Origin: Mycobacterium sp. 1245111.1
GTDB lineage: Bacteria; Actinomycetota; Actinomycetes; Mycobacteriales; Mycobacteriaceae
Assembly (NCBI RefSeq): GCF_001673405.1
Contig: NZ_LZLV01000064.1
Coordinates: 1 to 58,965 of the forward strand
Length of the DNA stretch: 58,965 nt
Direction: 5' to 3'
Shown: positions 33,560 through 42,824 of the stretch, piece by piece
How the letters are laid out: each line of letters begins with the position of its first letter
Numbering within the stretch: position 1 is the stretch's first letter
Notes under the pieces: generated by a model
What the model saw: only the letters and a program-made list of their open reading frames with translations
What the model was told of the DNA's origin: nothing
Databases searched by the model: none
Program-made: the position numbers and the translations under genes

Positions 33560-35791
33560 TCAGCCCGCGGGGGCGATGTCGACCGGAATCCCGTTGAGCA
33601 CAGCGGTTCCCGACAACGGGTCGAGACGATTGCCGTCGTTGAGTTGGTTGACGTTGACCCCGGGTGTGCTAGCCGCGAGCTCCTGGCCCGTGCCGTCACG
33701 ATCATGGCCCCAGCCGTGCGGCAGCGACACCACCCCGCGCCGGATGCCGTCGGTCACCTCGACCGGCGCGACGAGCTCACCGCCCGGGCCCTTGATGATG
33801 GCTATGTCGGTGAGCCCGAGATCGGCGGCGTCATCCGGGTGGATCTGCAGCGTGCACCTGTTGGTGCCGCCGGACAGCGCGGGCAGGTTGTGCATCCAGC
33901 TGTTGTTGGACCGCAGATGCCGCCGGCCGATCAGGATGAACCGGTCGTCGCCTCGGCCGATCGAATCGCGCAGCCGTTCCACGTCGGCGATCAGTGGCTG
34001 CGGCGCGAGTTCGATTCGCCCCGTTGGGGTTCGGAGCACCTCGGGCACGCGCGGACGCAACGGGCCCAGGTCGATGCCGTGCGGTGTGGCCTTGAGTCGC
34101 TCGAGGGTGAGCCCGTCGGGGTTTGCGCCGAACGCATCGCCGTAGGGCCCGAGCCGGAGCATCATGTCCAGGCGTCGTTCGTAGCCGGGACCCTGGATCA
34201 GCATTGCGGTCAATTCGTCGACCGCGCGGCCGGCGACGGGGGAGTCCGGGTCGGCAGTCTCCTTGGTCAACGTCGTCGCGATGACCTGATCGTCGACCAG
34301 CGCGACATCGCCGTCCGGTGCCAGGCCGTACAAAATCAGCGCGATGCGCGACAGGATCTCCGGCTCGTCGGGCCGCGCATCCAGCGGCAGCGCGGGCGGG
34401 GAGTAGCGGACGTTGTTGCGCACCGCAAGGTTATTGAGCGCGACGTCGAAATGGGCGCTTTGCGCGGGCGGGGGCGGGGGCAGGATCACGTCGGCATGCC
34501 GGGTGGTCTCGTTGAGGTAGGGGTCGATGCTGAGCATGAACTCGACGCTCTCGAGCGCGCGGTCGAGCCGATCGCCGTCGGGCGCTGACAGCACCGGGTT
34601 TCCGGCGATGGTGATCATCGCCTTGATCTGGCCCTCGCCCGCGGTGTCGATCTCCTCGGCGAGCGCAGCGGCGGGGAGTTCGGACAGTGCCTCGGGGTAG
34701 CCCGAGACGCGGCTGTGCCAACGCCCGATGCGAAATCCCTTGCCCGGCTTCGGCGGCCGGGGTGCGGGAATCGTCGCACCCAGCGGGAACATCGCTCCGC
34801 CCGGCCGGTCGAGGTTTCCGGTCAGGACGTTGATCACGTCGACCAGCCAGCTGGCGACAGTGCCGAATTCCACTGTGGACGTCCCGATTCGGCCGTACAC
34901 GGCTGCCGTCGGCGCCGCCGCGATCTCGCGGGCCAACGTGCGAATGTCATCGGCGGGTACGCCGCAATGCGCAGCGACGGTCTCCGGTGCGAATTCGTCG
35001 GCCAGCGCGCGGACCTCGTCGACACCGTTGACGTGCTCGGCGATTCCGCCGAGATCCGTTGCGACAAGGCCGTCTTCGAACAACACGTGCACGATGGCGA
35101 ACAGCAGAGCTGCGTCGGTGCCCGGTCGCGGCGCGAGGTGGCGGTCGGCCAATTCGGCCGTGCGCGTGCGGGCGGGGTCGATGACGATGAGCTTGCCGCC
35201 GCGTTTGCGCAACGCCCGCAGCTTGCCGGGGAAATCGGGAGCGGTGGCCAGACTTCCGTTGGACACCAAGGGGTTTGCACCGATGATGACCAGATAGTCG
35301 GTGCGGTCGAGGTCGGGCACGGTGAAGGCGACGGGGCTGCCGTACATCAAGCCGAGCGCGACGTGCTTGGGCATCTGGTCGAGGGTGCTCGCGCTGTACA
35401 CCTGCCGGGTGCCAAGCCCGCGGATGACCAACGGCGCGTACAGGCTGCCCCCGATCGTGTGTGCGTTCGGATTGCCGAAGTACACGCCGACGGATGGGCC
35501 GCCGTGCTCACGGATGACCGCGCCCAGGCGGTCTGCGACGACGCCGTACGCTTCGTCCCAGCTGGCCTCGGTCAGCACCCCGTCGCGCCGGACGAGCGGC
35601 TGGGTCAACCGGTCGGGATCGTTGTCGAGCTCGGCGAAGCTCGCCCCCTTCGGGCAGATGAAGCCGGCGCTGAAGACGTCGTCTCGGTCGCCCCGGGCGC
35701 CGGTCACCCGCCCCTCGGAGATCGTCAGCGTCAGGCCGCAGGTGGCCTCGCACAGGGGGCAGATCCGCAGGGCGGTCCTGGTGTCAGACAT
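33560..35791 (-). CDS. Molybdopterin-dependent oxidoreductase with an N-terminal [4Fe-4S] site
   Basis: 743 residues of the formate dehydrogenase/nitrate reductase-like (DMSO reductase) family. The N-terminus binds a [4Fe-4S] cluster (CPLCEATCG, then FICPKGA). Pterin-binding blocks follow, such as YLVIIGANPLVSNG and LIVIDPARTRTAE, with a C-terminal dinucleotide-binding domain (GRRHLRSNNSWMHNLP). The Mo-ligand region SASTLDQMPKHVALGLMYG contains no Cys or selenocysteine. Rv0197 of M. tuberculosis is the closest relative I recall. The physiological substrate is unknown and no electron-transfer subunit is adjacent. The next gene downstream is the cyclase-STAND ATPase. Confidence 0.88.
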   Translation of the reverse strand: MSDTRTALRICPLCEATCGLTLTISEGRVTGARGDRDDVFSAGFICPKGASFAELDNDPDRLTQPLVRRDGVLTEASWDEAYGVVADRLGAVIREHGGPSVGVYFGNPNAHTIGGSLYAPLVIRGLGTRQVYSASTLDQMPKHVALGLMYGSPVAFTVPDLDRTDYLVIIGANPLVSNGSLATAPDFPGKLRALRKRGGKLIVIDPARTRTAELADRHLAPRPGTDAALLFAIVHVLFEDGLVATDLGGIAEHVNGVDEVRALADEFAPETVAAHCGVPADDIRTLAREIAAAPTAAVYGRIGTSTVEFGTVASWLVDVINVLTGNLDRPGGAMFPLGATIPAPRPPKPGKGFRIGRWHSRVSGYPEALSELPAAALAEEIDTAGEGQIKAMITIAGNPVLSAPDGDRLDRALESVEFMLSIDPYLNETTRHADVILPPPPPAQSAHFDVALNNLAVRNNVRYSPPALPLDARPDEPEILSRIALILYGLAPDGDVALVDDQVIATTLTKETADPDSPVAGRAVDELTAMLIQGPGYERRLDMMLRLGPYGDAFGANPDGLTLERLKATPHGIDLGPLRPRVPEVLRTPTGRIELAPQPLIADVERLRDSIGRGDDRFILIGRRHLRSNNSWMHNLPALSGGTNRCTLQIHPDDAADLGLTDIAIIKGPGGELVAPVEVTDGIRRGVVSLPHGWGHDRDGTGQELAASTPGVNVNQLNDGNRLDPLSGTAVLNGIPVDIAPAG

Positions 35792-35810
35792 TCCCGCATC
35801 ATGCTCCTGC

Positions 35811-35849
35811 TATTGGCACCGCGTAAACAGCGAGCCCAAGGTGCCAATA
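35811..35849. promoter_or_regulatory. Inverted repeat between divergent oxidoreductase and cyclase genes
   Basis: TATTGGCACC at 35811-35820 and GGTGCCAATA at 35840-35849 form perfect 10-base arms with a 19-base spacer. The element occupies the 96-base gap between the two divergent genes, about 20 bases from the oxidoreductase start. Spacing of about three helical turns between arm centres would suit a dimer of dimers or a looping regulator. No regulator of a known DNA-binding family lies next to it. Confidence 0.5.
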
Positions 35850-35887
35850 TGGCGGACTTCGTTGACCAGCGGTGACACGATGCTGAC

Positions 35888-38800
35888 GTGGACCTGGTCT
35901 GCGGCTCCTGTGGCGTGCCATCTAGCTCGACGGCACGGTTCTGCAGCTCGTGCGGCGCGCAACTGGTGCGCGCCGCCCGGTCGGCCGAGTACAAGCAAGC
36001 CACCGTGCTGTTCGCCGACGTCGTTCATTCGATGGACATCGCCGCGACGGTGGGCGCTGAGCGACTGCGCGAGATCATGTCGGAGCTGCTGGACCGTTCG
36101 ACCGCGGTGGTGGAACGGTATGGCGGTACGGTCGACAAATTCACCGGTGACGGACTCATGGCGATATTCGGCGCCCCGACCACATTGGAAGATCATGCGT
36201 TCCGCGCATGCCTCGCGGCATTGGACATCCAACGCGCACTGGCCGGCCTTTCCAAAGACGTCGAGAGCCGCGACGGTGTCGGACTGCAGTTGCGGATCGG
36301 CCTGAACTCGGGGAAGGTCATCGCTGGCGAAATCGGTTCTAACAGCTCAAGTTACACGGCGATTGGCGAACAGGTTGGTGTGGCTCAGCGGATGGAGTCC
36401 GTCGCTCCGCCCGGTGGGGTGATGCTGAGCGATTCGACGGCCAAGTTAGTCGGGAGCAGCGTCGTCCTGGGCGAGCCCGAAGAGGTCGTCGTCAAAGGTG
36501 GAAAAACGCTAATCGCCAGAAGGTTGATGGCCATCGGCGACTATCAGAACCGTCGCCAGACCGAATCGAAACTGGTTGGTCGCACCTGGGAATTCACGAC
36601 GATCAGAAACATCCTCGACGAGGCGCTCGCCGGGACGGGATGCGTTGTCAACATTGTCGGCCCGCCCGGTATCGGCAAGAGCCGATTGGTTCGTGAGACG
36701 GCAGCGCTCGCCGGTGCCCGCGGTGTGCCGGTGTTTAGCACCTACTGCGAATCGCATGCCAGCGACATCCCTTTCCACGTCGTAGGGCGGATGTTGCGCG
36801 CGGCAATGGAAGTCGATGGGCTCGACCCTGACACCGCGCGTATACACATCCGCGAACGGTTTCCGTGGGCGGACCCCGAGGACCTGCTTCTCCTCGACGA
36901 CATGTTGGGCATCCGTGATTCGTCCACGACGCTACCGGAGATCGCCCCGGACGCACGGCGGCGACGGTTGACCGCGCTGGTCAATGCCGGAGCACTGGAC
37001 CGGCCGGAGGCGGCGGTGTACGTCATCGACGATGCGCACTGGATCGATGAAATCAGCGAGTCCATGCTGGCCGAGTTCATGGCTGTCACGCCCCAGATCC
37101 CCTCGTTGGTTATGGTCACCTACCGTCCGGAATATCAAGGTGCGCTTAGTCGTATCCCCGGTACTCAGACAATTGCGTTGCGGCCGTTGAGCGATGCTCA
37201 CACCAGGGCGTTGACAACTGAGTTGCTCGGCGCTGCTACGACGGACGAACTGGCAACACAAATTTCCGGTCGCGCGGCCGGAAATCCGTTCTTCGTCGAG
37301 GAGATCGTGCGTGATCTCGCAGAACGAGGGCTGCTGCGTGGCCAGCCCGGTGCCTACCAACTGGGCGGTGACGTCGCGGATGTCGACGTACCGGCCACCC
37401 TGCAAGCCGCGATCGGCGCGCGTATCGATCGCCTTGGGACACAGGCCAAACAGACCTTGAATGCTGCGGCGGTCATTGGAGCGCGTTTCGACACGAATCT
37501 GCTGGCCGCGCTCACTCCCGACGTGGACGTGGCGCCGCTTATCCAGGCGGAACTTATCACTCAGGTGAGGTTTGCACCGGACGCTGAGTACGCGTTCCGC
37601 CATCCGCTGATCCGCACGGTTGCCTATGAGTCACAACTTAAATCTGTTCGTGCCCAATCACATCGACGCCTCGCCGCAGCGATCGAGGCCCGCGGCTCGG
37701 CAGACGAGAACGCGGCGCTGATCGCTGAACACCTGGAAGCGGCAGGAGACTTGCAGCTGGCCTTCGCCTGGCACATGCGCGCCGGAACTTGGTCCGCTTT
37801 TCGTGACATGCGCGCGGCGCAGACCAGCTGGCGACGGGCTCGGCAGGTCGCTGATCGGCTACCGCATGGTGACCCCAATCGTTTGGCCATGGCCATCGCG
37901 GCCCGCACGCAATTGTGTGCGCAGGCATACCGGCTGGGCGGCAGCGGCGCCGACCCCGGCTTCGAAGAGCTGCGTGAGTTGTGCACCGCAGCGGGTGATC
38001 GGTATTCGCTCGCTGTTGGGTTGTCGGGCCATGTGACGTGGATGGATATGAAAGCGCGCCGCCGTGATGCATCACAGCTTGCCCAAGAGCTCATCCAATT
38101 AATGGAGGCCATCGACGATCCGACCTTGACGGTTGCGCTGTCCTTTCCGGCAATGATTGCCAAGCACGAAACCGGAGAAATGGCCGAGGTGCTTCGATTG
38201 GCCCAGCGTGCCATCGACCTTGCTGAGGGCGATCTCGCAAAAGGCAGGCTGGTCACTGAATCTCCCTTGACGTTGGCGATCGCCATGCGCGGTTTCGGCC
38301 GATGGTGTCTGGGCGTCGGGGGCTGGAAAAGCGACTTCGAGCAGTCCATCGCGACCGCCAGTGGGCTGTTAGTCGACCCCGCGACGCTAGGCGGGGCCAT
38401 GTGGTTTTCGTATGTCCCCTCGATCCCGTACGGGGTGCTACTTCCGGATGAGACGGCACTGCGCAATTCCGCAGAATTCCTGTCGACATCGGAACAATCA
38501 GGCGACGACCTGGCCGTTGATCTGGCCCGGACGATTCACGGCCTCGCCCTGACATATCAGGACGGTCCCGCGCGCCAACGCGGCTTCGAGTTGCTCGTTA
38601 GAGAGCGAGAGCGCTGCGTGAACAACCAGTTCGCCTTGACCAACCTGCCTCTGATCGACACACACATCGCCCGGGAAAAGGCGCGCACCGGCGATCCCGG
38701 AGGCGCCATCGAATTGGCTCGCACAGTCGTCGACGAGCTGTTCGCCAGCGGCGGTTGCATCTGGACCGCATTGGCCGTCAGCATCCTGGTGGAGGCACTG

Positions 38801-39040
38801 CTGCAACGTGGTGGTCAGGGTGACCTCGACGAGGCCGAGAACACGATCGAACAGTTGGCAGCCGTGCCCACGGATCCGGGATTCGTAGTGCACGACATCA
38901 CGCTGTTGCGGCTGCGCACGCTGCTGGCCCGCGCTCGCAGAGATGAGGGCGCCTACTCCGACTTTCGTGACCGCTACCGGGCAATGGCGACGTCGTTGGG
39001 CTTTGAGGGCCACATGAAGTGGGCGGAAGCGATGCCGTGA
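35888..39040 (+). CDS. Zinc-ribbon class III cyclase-like domain fused to AAA/STAND ATPase and TPR repeats
   Basis: 1050 residues. A short zinc ribbon opens the protein (CGSCG and CSSCG). The cyclase-like domain has the metal Asp residues (FADVVHS, DKFTGDGLMAIF) and the Lys of DKFTGDG. The usual DxxNVAAR motif reads GEQVGVAQRMES: the transition-state Asn is Gly and the Asp is Glu, so activity may be weak or lost. An AAA ATPase follows (VGPPGIGKSRLVRE, VYVIDDAHWID), then long helical repeats. The GTG at 35888 precedes the zinc ribbon directly. It diverges from the oxidoreductase and mirrors the cyclase-STAND protein on its other side. Confidence 0.85.
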   Translation: MDLVCGSCGVPSSSTARFCSSCGAQLVRAARSAEYKQATVLFADVVHSMDIAATVGAERLREIMSELLDRSTAVVERYGGTVDKFTGDGLMAIFGAPTTLEDHAFRACLAALDIQRALAGLSKDVESRDGVGLQLRIGLNSGKVIAGEIGSNSSSYTAIGEQVGVAQRMESVAPPGGVMLSDSTAKLVGSSVVLGEPEEVVVKGGKTLIARRLMAIGDYQNRRQTESKLVGRTWEFTTIRNILDEALAGTGCVVNIVGPPGIGKSRLVRETAALAGARGVPVFSTYCESHASDIPFHVVGRMLRAAMEVDGLDPDTARIHIRERFPWADPEDLLLLDDMLGIRDSSTTLPEIAPDARRRRLTALVNAGALDRPEAAVYVIDDAHWIDEISESMLAEFMAVTPQIPSLVMVTYRPEYQGALSRIPGTQTIALRPLSDAHTRALTTELLGAATTDELATQISGRAAGNPFFVEEIVRDLAERGLLRGQPGAYQLGGDVADVDVPATLQAAIGARIDRLGTQAKQTLNAAAVIGARFDTNLLAALTPDVDVAPLIQAELITQVRFAPDAEYAFRHPLIRTVAYESQLKSVRAQSHRRLAAAIEARGSADENAALIAEHLEAAGDLQLAFAWHMRAGTWSAFRDMRAAQTSWRRARQVADRLPHGDPNRLAMAIAARTQLCAQAYRLGGSGADPGFEELRELCTAAGDRYSLAVGLSGHVTWMDMKARRRDASQLAQELIQLMEAIDDPTLTVALSFPAMIAKHETGEMAEVLRLAQRAIDLAEGDLAKGRLVTESPLTLAIAMRGFGRWCLGVGGWKSDFEQSIATASGLLVDPATLGGAMWFSYVPSIPYGVLLPDETALRNSAEFLSTSEQSGDDLAVDLARTIHGLALTYQDGPARQRGFELLVRERERCVNNQFALTNLPLIDTHIAREKARTGDPGGAIELARTVVDELFASGGCIWTALAVSILVEALLQRGGQGDLDEAENTIEQLAAVPTDPGFVVHDITLLRLRTLLARARRDEGAYSDFRDRYRAMATSLGFEGHMKWAEAMP

Positions 39041-39114
39041 CAGCTAGCTCGGCTGGCTCGACGGGCTAGCGCTGGCCGCGTGGCGGTAGCCGGTGGGATT
39101 GTAGGTTGAGCCTC

Positions 39115-40779
39115 ATGCAGATCCCGTTCGCCGACACGCTCCTCGGCCGGCTGGGCCGACGCGACGCCGGGCTGGAGATGGTCGAGGAGATCGAAGAAGA
39201 CGAGCCCAATCTGCTCTCCGCCGAGCCCGCCCTGCTTCTGCAGCGGATGGAAAACCGGCTGATCCGACACCACCTCGCCGAGCCCGACGTGTTGAGCGCC
39301 GACGAGCTGCGCAAGCTGCGCTACATCCTCAACTTCGCCCGACTCGCCGACTTCGAACCGGGCGCCGCGGGCCCGGGCGGGAGCCGCGGCCGCGGCGACG
39401 TCTCGGTCGGCCCCGAAATCGCACCCTGGCGATCGCGCGTCGCCGACGCTCTCTACGGCCCGCTGCGCGAAGAGATCGATCCCGTCACGGCGCTGCAAAC
39501 CGCACGCGACGCGCTGGACACTCTGGCCGCCGACCAGGACGACCAGCGGCAAGTGCTCATTGAGCGCCACGGAAACGACTTCTCTGCAACAGAATTGGAC
39601 GCCGAGGTCGGATACAAGAAACTCGTGACGGTCCTCGGCGGCGGTGGTGGTGCGGGATTCGTCTACATCGGCGGGATGCGGCGGCTCCTGGAAGCCGGCC
39701 AGGTGCCCGACTACATGGTCGGTGCGTCGATCGGCTCGATCCTGGGCAGCCTGGTGAGCCGCGAGTTGCCGGTGCCCATCGAGGAATATGTCGCCTGGGC
39801 AAAGACGGTGTCGTATCGCGCCATCCTGGGACCCGAACGGCTCCGCCGCCGCCACGGTCTGGCCGGCATGTTCGCGTTGCGTTTCGACCAATTCGCCGGC
39901 GCGATGCTCAGCCGCGAAGACGGGCAGCGAATGCGCATGTCGGACTTGGCGATTCCGTTCGACGTAGTCGTTGCCGGCGTGCGCAGGCAACCGTATACGG
40001 CGCTGCCGTCGCGATTCCGCCGCCCGGCACTGGCGGCACTGAAGGGGCGGTCGGTGCCGTTTCGCCCGATCGGCATCGGCCCGGTGGTCGGCGCCCGGAT
40101 GTGGCAGGTGGCCGCCTTCATCGACCTGCGGGTCGTCAAACCGATCGTCATCGGCGCCGACGTTCCGGGCCGCGACTTCGACGTCGTCGATGCCGCGTCG
40201 TTCTCCGCGGCCATTCCCGGTGTGCTGCACCACGAGACCACCGACCCGCGGATGATCCCCCTCCTCGACGACCTCTTCGAAGAGGAGGACATCGCCGCCC
40301 TCGTCGACGGCGGCACCGCCAGCAACGTCCCGATCCAACTGGCGTGGAAGCGCGTCCGCGACGGCCGCCTGGGCACCCGCAACGCCTGCTATCTGGCATT
40401 CGATTGCTTTCACCCGCAATGGGATCCGCGCAATCTCTGGCTGGTCCCTATCACCCAGGCGATCCAGCTGCAGACGGTCCGCAACCTGCCGTACGTCGAC
40501 CACCTCGTCCGATTCGGGCCGACACTGTCGCCGGTGAACCTAGCCCCCTCCGCGCTCTCCATCGACCGCGCGAGCCGATGGGGACACGACAGCGTCGACC
40601 AAGCCATCCCGCTGACGACCGCGCTACTGAAGCCGACGTGGTGGGTAGGCGATGGCCCGCCGGCCCCCAAGCCGAAGGCCCCGCCCAAGTCGGTCGCGTC
40701 GCCGATGAGCGCGGTGATGGCCGCGATTCACGCACCGACGAGCCGGCTGACCCGCTTGCGGGACCGCTACCTGACATGA
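39115..40779 (+). CDS. Patatin-like phospholipase with long N-terminal extension
   Basis: 554 residues. Residues 1-165 are a charged helical extension of the DUF3336 kind seen in some bacterial and yeast lipases. The patatin domain follows: the Gly-rich oxyanion loop VLGGGGGAGFVYIGGM, the nucleophile elbow GASIGS, and the catalytic Asp in LVDGGTASNVP. It should hydrolyse lipid acyl esters; substrate is unknown. I use ATG 39115; a TTG nine bases upstream is also in frame. Its TGA overlaps the ATG of the next gene (ATGA), so the two are coupled. Confidence 0.87.
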   Translation: MQIPFADTLLGRLGRRDAGLEMVEEIEEDEPNLLSAEPALLLQRMENRLIRHHLAEPDVLSADELRKLRYILNFARLADFEPGAAGPGGSRGRGDVSVGPEIAPWRSRVADALYGPLREEIDPVTALQTARDALDTLAADQDDQRQVLIERHGNDFSATELDAEVGYKKLVTVLGGGGGAGFVYIGGMRRLLEAGQVPDYMVGASIGSILGSLVSRELPVPIEEYVAWAKTVSYRAILGPERLRRRHGLAGMFALRFDQFAGAMLSREDGQRMRMSDLAIPFDVVVAGVRRQPYTALPSRFRRPALAALKGRSVPFRPIGIGPVVGARMWQVAAFIDLRVVKPIVIGADVPGRDFDVVDAASFSAAIPGVLHHETTDPRMIPLLDDLFEEEDIAALVDGGTASNVPIQLAWKRVRDGRLGTRNACYLAFDCFHPQWDPRNLWLVPITQAIQLQTVRNLPYVDHLVRFGPTLSPVNLAPSALSIDRASRWGHDSVDQAIPLTTALLKPTWWVGDGPPAPKPKAPPKSVASPMSAVMAAIHAPTSRLTRLRDRYLT

Positions 40780-42095
40780 AGCGGGCAGCCGTTGTCATCG
40801 TAGTCGCCTTGCTGGTGTGCGTGGTGGCGGCCTCGACCCGGTACGTCGTTACCCGACGGGGAATACCCGCTCCCACAACCGAATTCGCGCCGATCTCGAG
40901 GCTGATGAACGATGCGATCGCGGCCGACAAGCTACCCGGCGGCGTGGTGGTGATCGGGCACGGCGGCCGCACCGTCTTCCACCAGGCGTACGGCTCGCGC
41001 AAGCTCGCGGGCGAACCGGGGTTGGACGGGTCGCCCGCGCCCGCCGAGCCGATGACCGAAGACACTATCTTCGACATCGCGTCGTTGACGAAGGCGCTTG
41101 CAACCGCGACCGCCGTCATGCAGCTCTACGAGCACGGCAAGGTCGCGTTCGACGAGCCCGTCCAGACCTACCTGCCGGACTTCAACCCGGCCAACGATGA
41201 AGAGCGGCAACGAGTTACCGTTCGTATGCTGCTGACGCACACGTCCGGCGAACCGATCGACGTCGACCTCAAAGACCCGTGGGGCGTGGACGCACCCGAC
41301 AAAGCGGAAGGCATTCGCCGTGCGCTCACCGCACCGCTGCAGTCGCGGCCAGGCGAGGTCTTCCGCTATGCCGACATCAACTACATCCTGCTCGGCGCGA
41401 TGATCGAAAAGCTCACCGGCCAAACAGAAGACGACTACGCCCAGCGGAATATCTTTGGGCCACTGGGTATGGCCCAAACCTGGTTTCGGCCGCCGGCCAA
41501 CCTGGTGCCTCGCATCGCGCCGACGGCCATCGATCCCGACACCGGCCGCCTGCTTCGGGGCACCGTGCATGACCCGACGGCGCGCCGCATGGGCGGAGTG
41601 GCCGGGCACGCCGGGGTGTTCTCGACGGCGCACGATGTGGGCGTTTTTGCGCAGGCCCTGCTCGATCGGCTTGCCAACCGCCCCAGCAGGTTTCCGCTCA
41701 CACAAGCGAATCTGGCCGCGATGACGACACCTCAGCAGCCCGGACATCACGCCGGGCAGGTCGAAGCCGCCAACGATGCCATCCGGAAGGCCGTCGCGGC
41801 GTCGCCAAACACGACTGATCCGCTGCTCGCCCCGCACTATCCGGCGATCGACGGCCAGGAGCTGTTCGGCTTCGGCTGGGACATCGACACCGACTTTTCC
41901 AAGCCGCGCGGGCTGATCTTTCCCGTCGGCAGCTTCGGCGCCACCGGCTTCACCGGAACCTCGCTGTGGCTCGACCCCGGCTCGGATACCTACGTCGTGC
42001 TGCTCACGAACGCGATTCATGTGCGCGGCAGCGCACCCATCTCAGGTCTGCGCGGCGACATCGCCACCGCGGCAGCCCAGGCGCTGCGGCTCTAG
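40776..42095 (+). CDS. Membrane-anchored or secreted serine hydrolase of the beta-lactamase (class C/EstB) family
   Basis: 439 residues. The N-terminus carries a single hydrophobic segment (residues 4-21, AAVVIVVALLVCVVAAS) that serves as signal peptide or anchor. The active-site serine motif is SLTK within FDIASLTKALATA; YADINYILLG gives the Tyr motif with Asp in place of the common Asn; and the KTG-box equivalent is GFTGTSLWLDP. These features fit carboxylesterase or DD-peptidase-like members rather than true beta-lactamases. It is translationally coupled to the patatin gene. Its stop shares CTAG with the convergent DedA-like gene. Confidence 0.87.
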   Translation: MKRAAVVIVVALLVCVVAASTRYVVTRRGIPAPTTEFAPISRLMNDAIAADKLPGGVVVIGHGGRTVFHQAYGSRKLAGEPGLDGSPAPAEPMTEDTIFDIASLTKALATATAVMQLYEHGKVAFDEPVQTYLPDFNPANDEERQRVTVRMLLTHTSGEPIDVDLKDPWGVDAPDKAEGIRRALTAPLQSRPGEVFRYADINYILLGAMIEKLTGQTEDDYAQRNIFGPLGMAQTWFRPPANLVPRIAPTAIDPDTGRLLRGTVHDPTARRMGGVAGHAGVFSTAHDVGVFAQALLDRLANRPSRFPLTQANLAAMTTPQQPGHHAGQVEAANDAIRKAVAASPNTTDPLLAPHYPAIDGQELFGFGWDIDTDFSKPRGLIFPVGSFGATGFTGTSLWLDPGSDTYVVLLTNAIHVRGSAPISGLRGDIATAAAQALRL

Positions 42096-42778
42096 ACCTC
42101 TGTGGTCTCCGGGTCTCTGCCTCCGCGCCACTTCCGGAATCCCTGCCGCGCGGCGAACGCTCCCACCACCGCCGTCACGCACCACACCGCGATTGCCGCG
42201 TAGGCCAAAATCGGCGACTTGTTTCCAATCGACGCACCTAGAGCGGTATAGACGAACGCGCGCGGCACCGACCCGATGAACGCGCCAACGGCCATCTGCC
42301 ACAACGGAACGCCGAACGCGCCGAAGGCGTACGAGGCCAGCGCGTCCGACAGGCCGGGAATGAAGCGCTGCCCGACCACCGCCCAGAGCCCGCGTCGCTG
42401 AATCAGCGCGTCGAGCCGATCCGCCCGTGAAGCGCCCAGCAGCGCCCGCGCGCTGTCCCGTCCGGCCCGACGGCCGAGGAACGCCGCCACCACCGCGGTG
42501 CCGACCGTGGCGCCCAGCGTCACGAACACGCCGAGTAGCGGACCGAACAGCAGCCCGCTGCTGGCCGCCAGGATCGGGCCGGGCACGAAGATCGCGCCGA
42601 GCCCCGCCGACAACACCACATACGTGACAGGCGCCAGCGGGCCCGTCGCCTTCACCCAGCCCCGCACGTCCTCGATGTTCACCACGTGCCGGACGGCCAG
42701 CAAATAGAACATCACCGCCAGGAACGCGGCGAAGACGGCGAGCCGGATGACGTGCGACCGTCGGGTGGGGAAGGTCAT
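42092..42778 (-). CDS. TVP38/TMEM64 (DedA-like) family membrane protein
   Basis: 228 residues, five to six hydrophobic segments. The family core is visible: TYVVLSAGLGAIFVPGPIL, GLLFGPLLGVFVTLGATVG and a re-entrant block with QRFIPGLSDALASYAFGAFG, which contains the conserved RF-P-G element. The family includes transporters or scramblases of lipid carriers; the specific cargo here is unknown. The ATG at 42778 was chosen because the first membrane helix follows it. The stop codon overlaps that of the preceding serine hydrolase by four bases. Confidence 0.85.
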   Translation of the reverse strand: MTFPTRRSHVIRLAVFAAFLAVMFYLLAVRHVVNIEDVRGWVKATGPLAPVTYVVLSAGLGAIFVPGPILAASSGLLFGPLLGVFVTLGATVGTAVVAAFLGRRAGRDSARALLGASRADRLDALIQRRGLWAVVGQRFIPGLSDALASYAFGAFGVPLWQMAVGAFIGSVPRAFVYTALGASIGNKSPILAYAAIAVWCVTAVVGAFAARQGFRKWRGGRDPETTEV

Positions 42779-42824
42779 GGTGACCGTGATTCTTCCGTAA
42801 GACCGGCTCACGTAGGGTCGGGAC

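Noticed and set aside
33560..35791. Selenocysteine in the molybdopterin oxidoreductase
   Set aside because: The frame is open with no internal TGA, and the Mo-ligand region has no Cys position.
38974..40503. 509-codon open frame on the minus strand
   Set aside because: It is the antisense of the patatin gene (39115-40779) and the end of the cyclase gene; composition is shadow-like.
40776..42095. True beta-lactamase
   Set aside because: The SLTK motif is present, but the Tyr motif has Asp (YADINY) and the KTG box is degenerate; the EstB or DD-peptidase-like group fits better.
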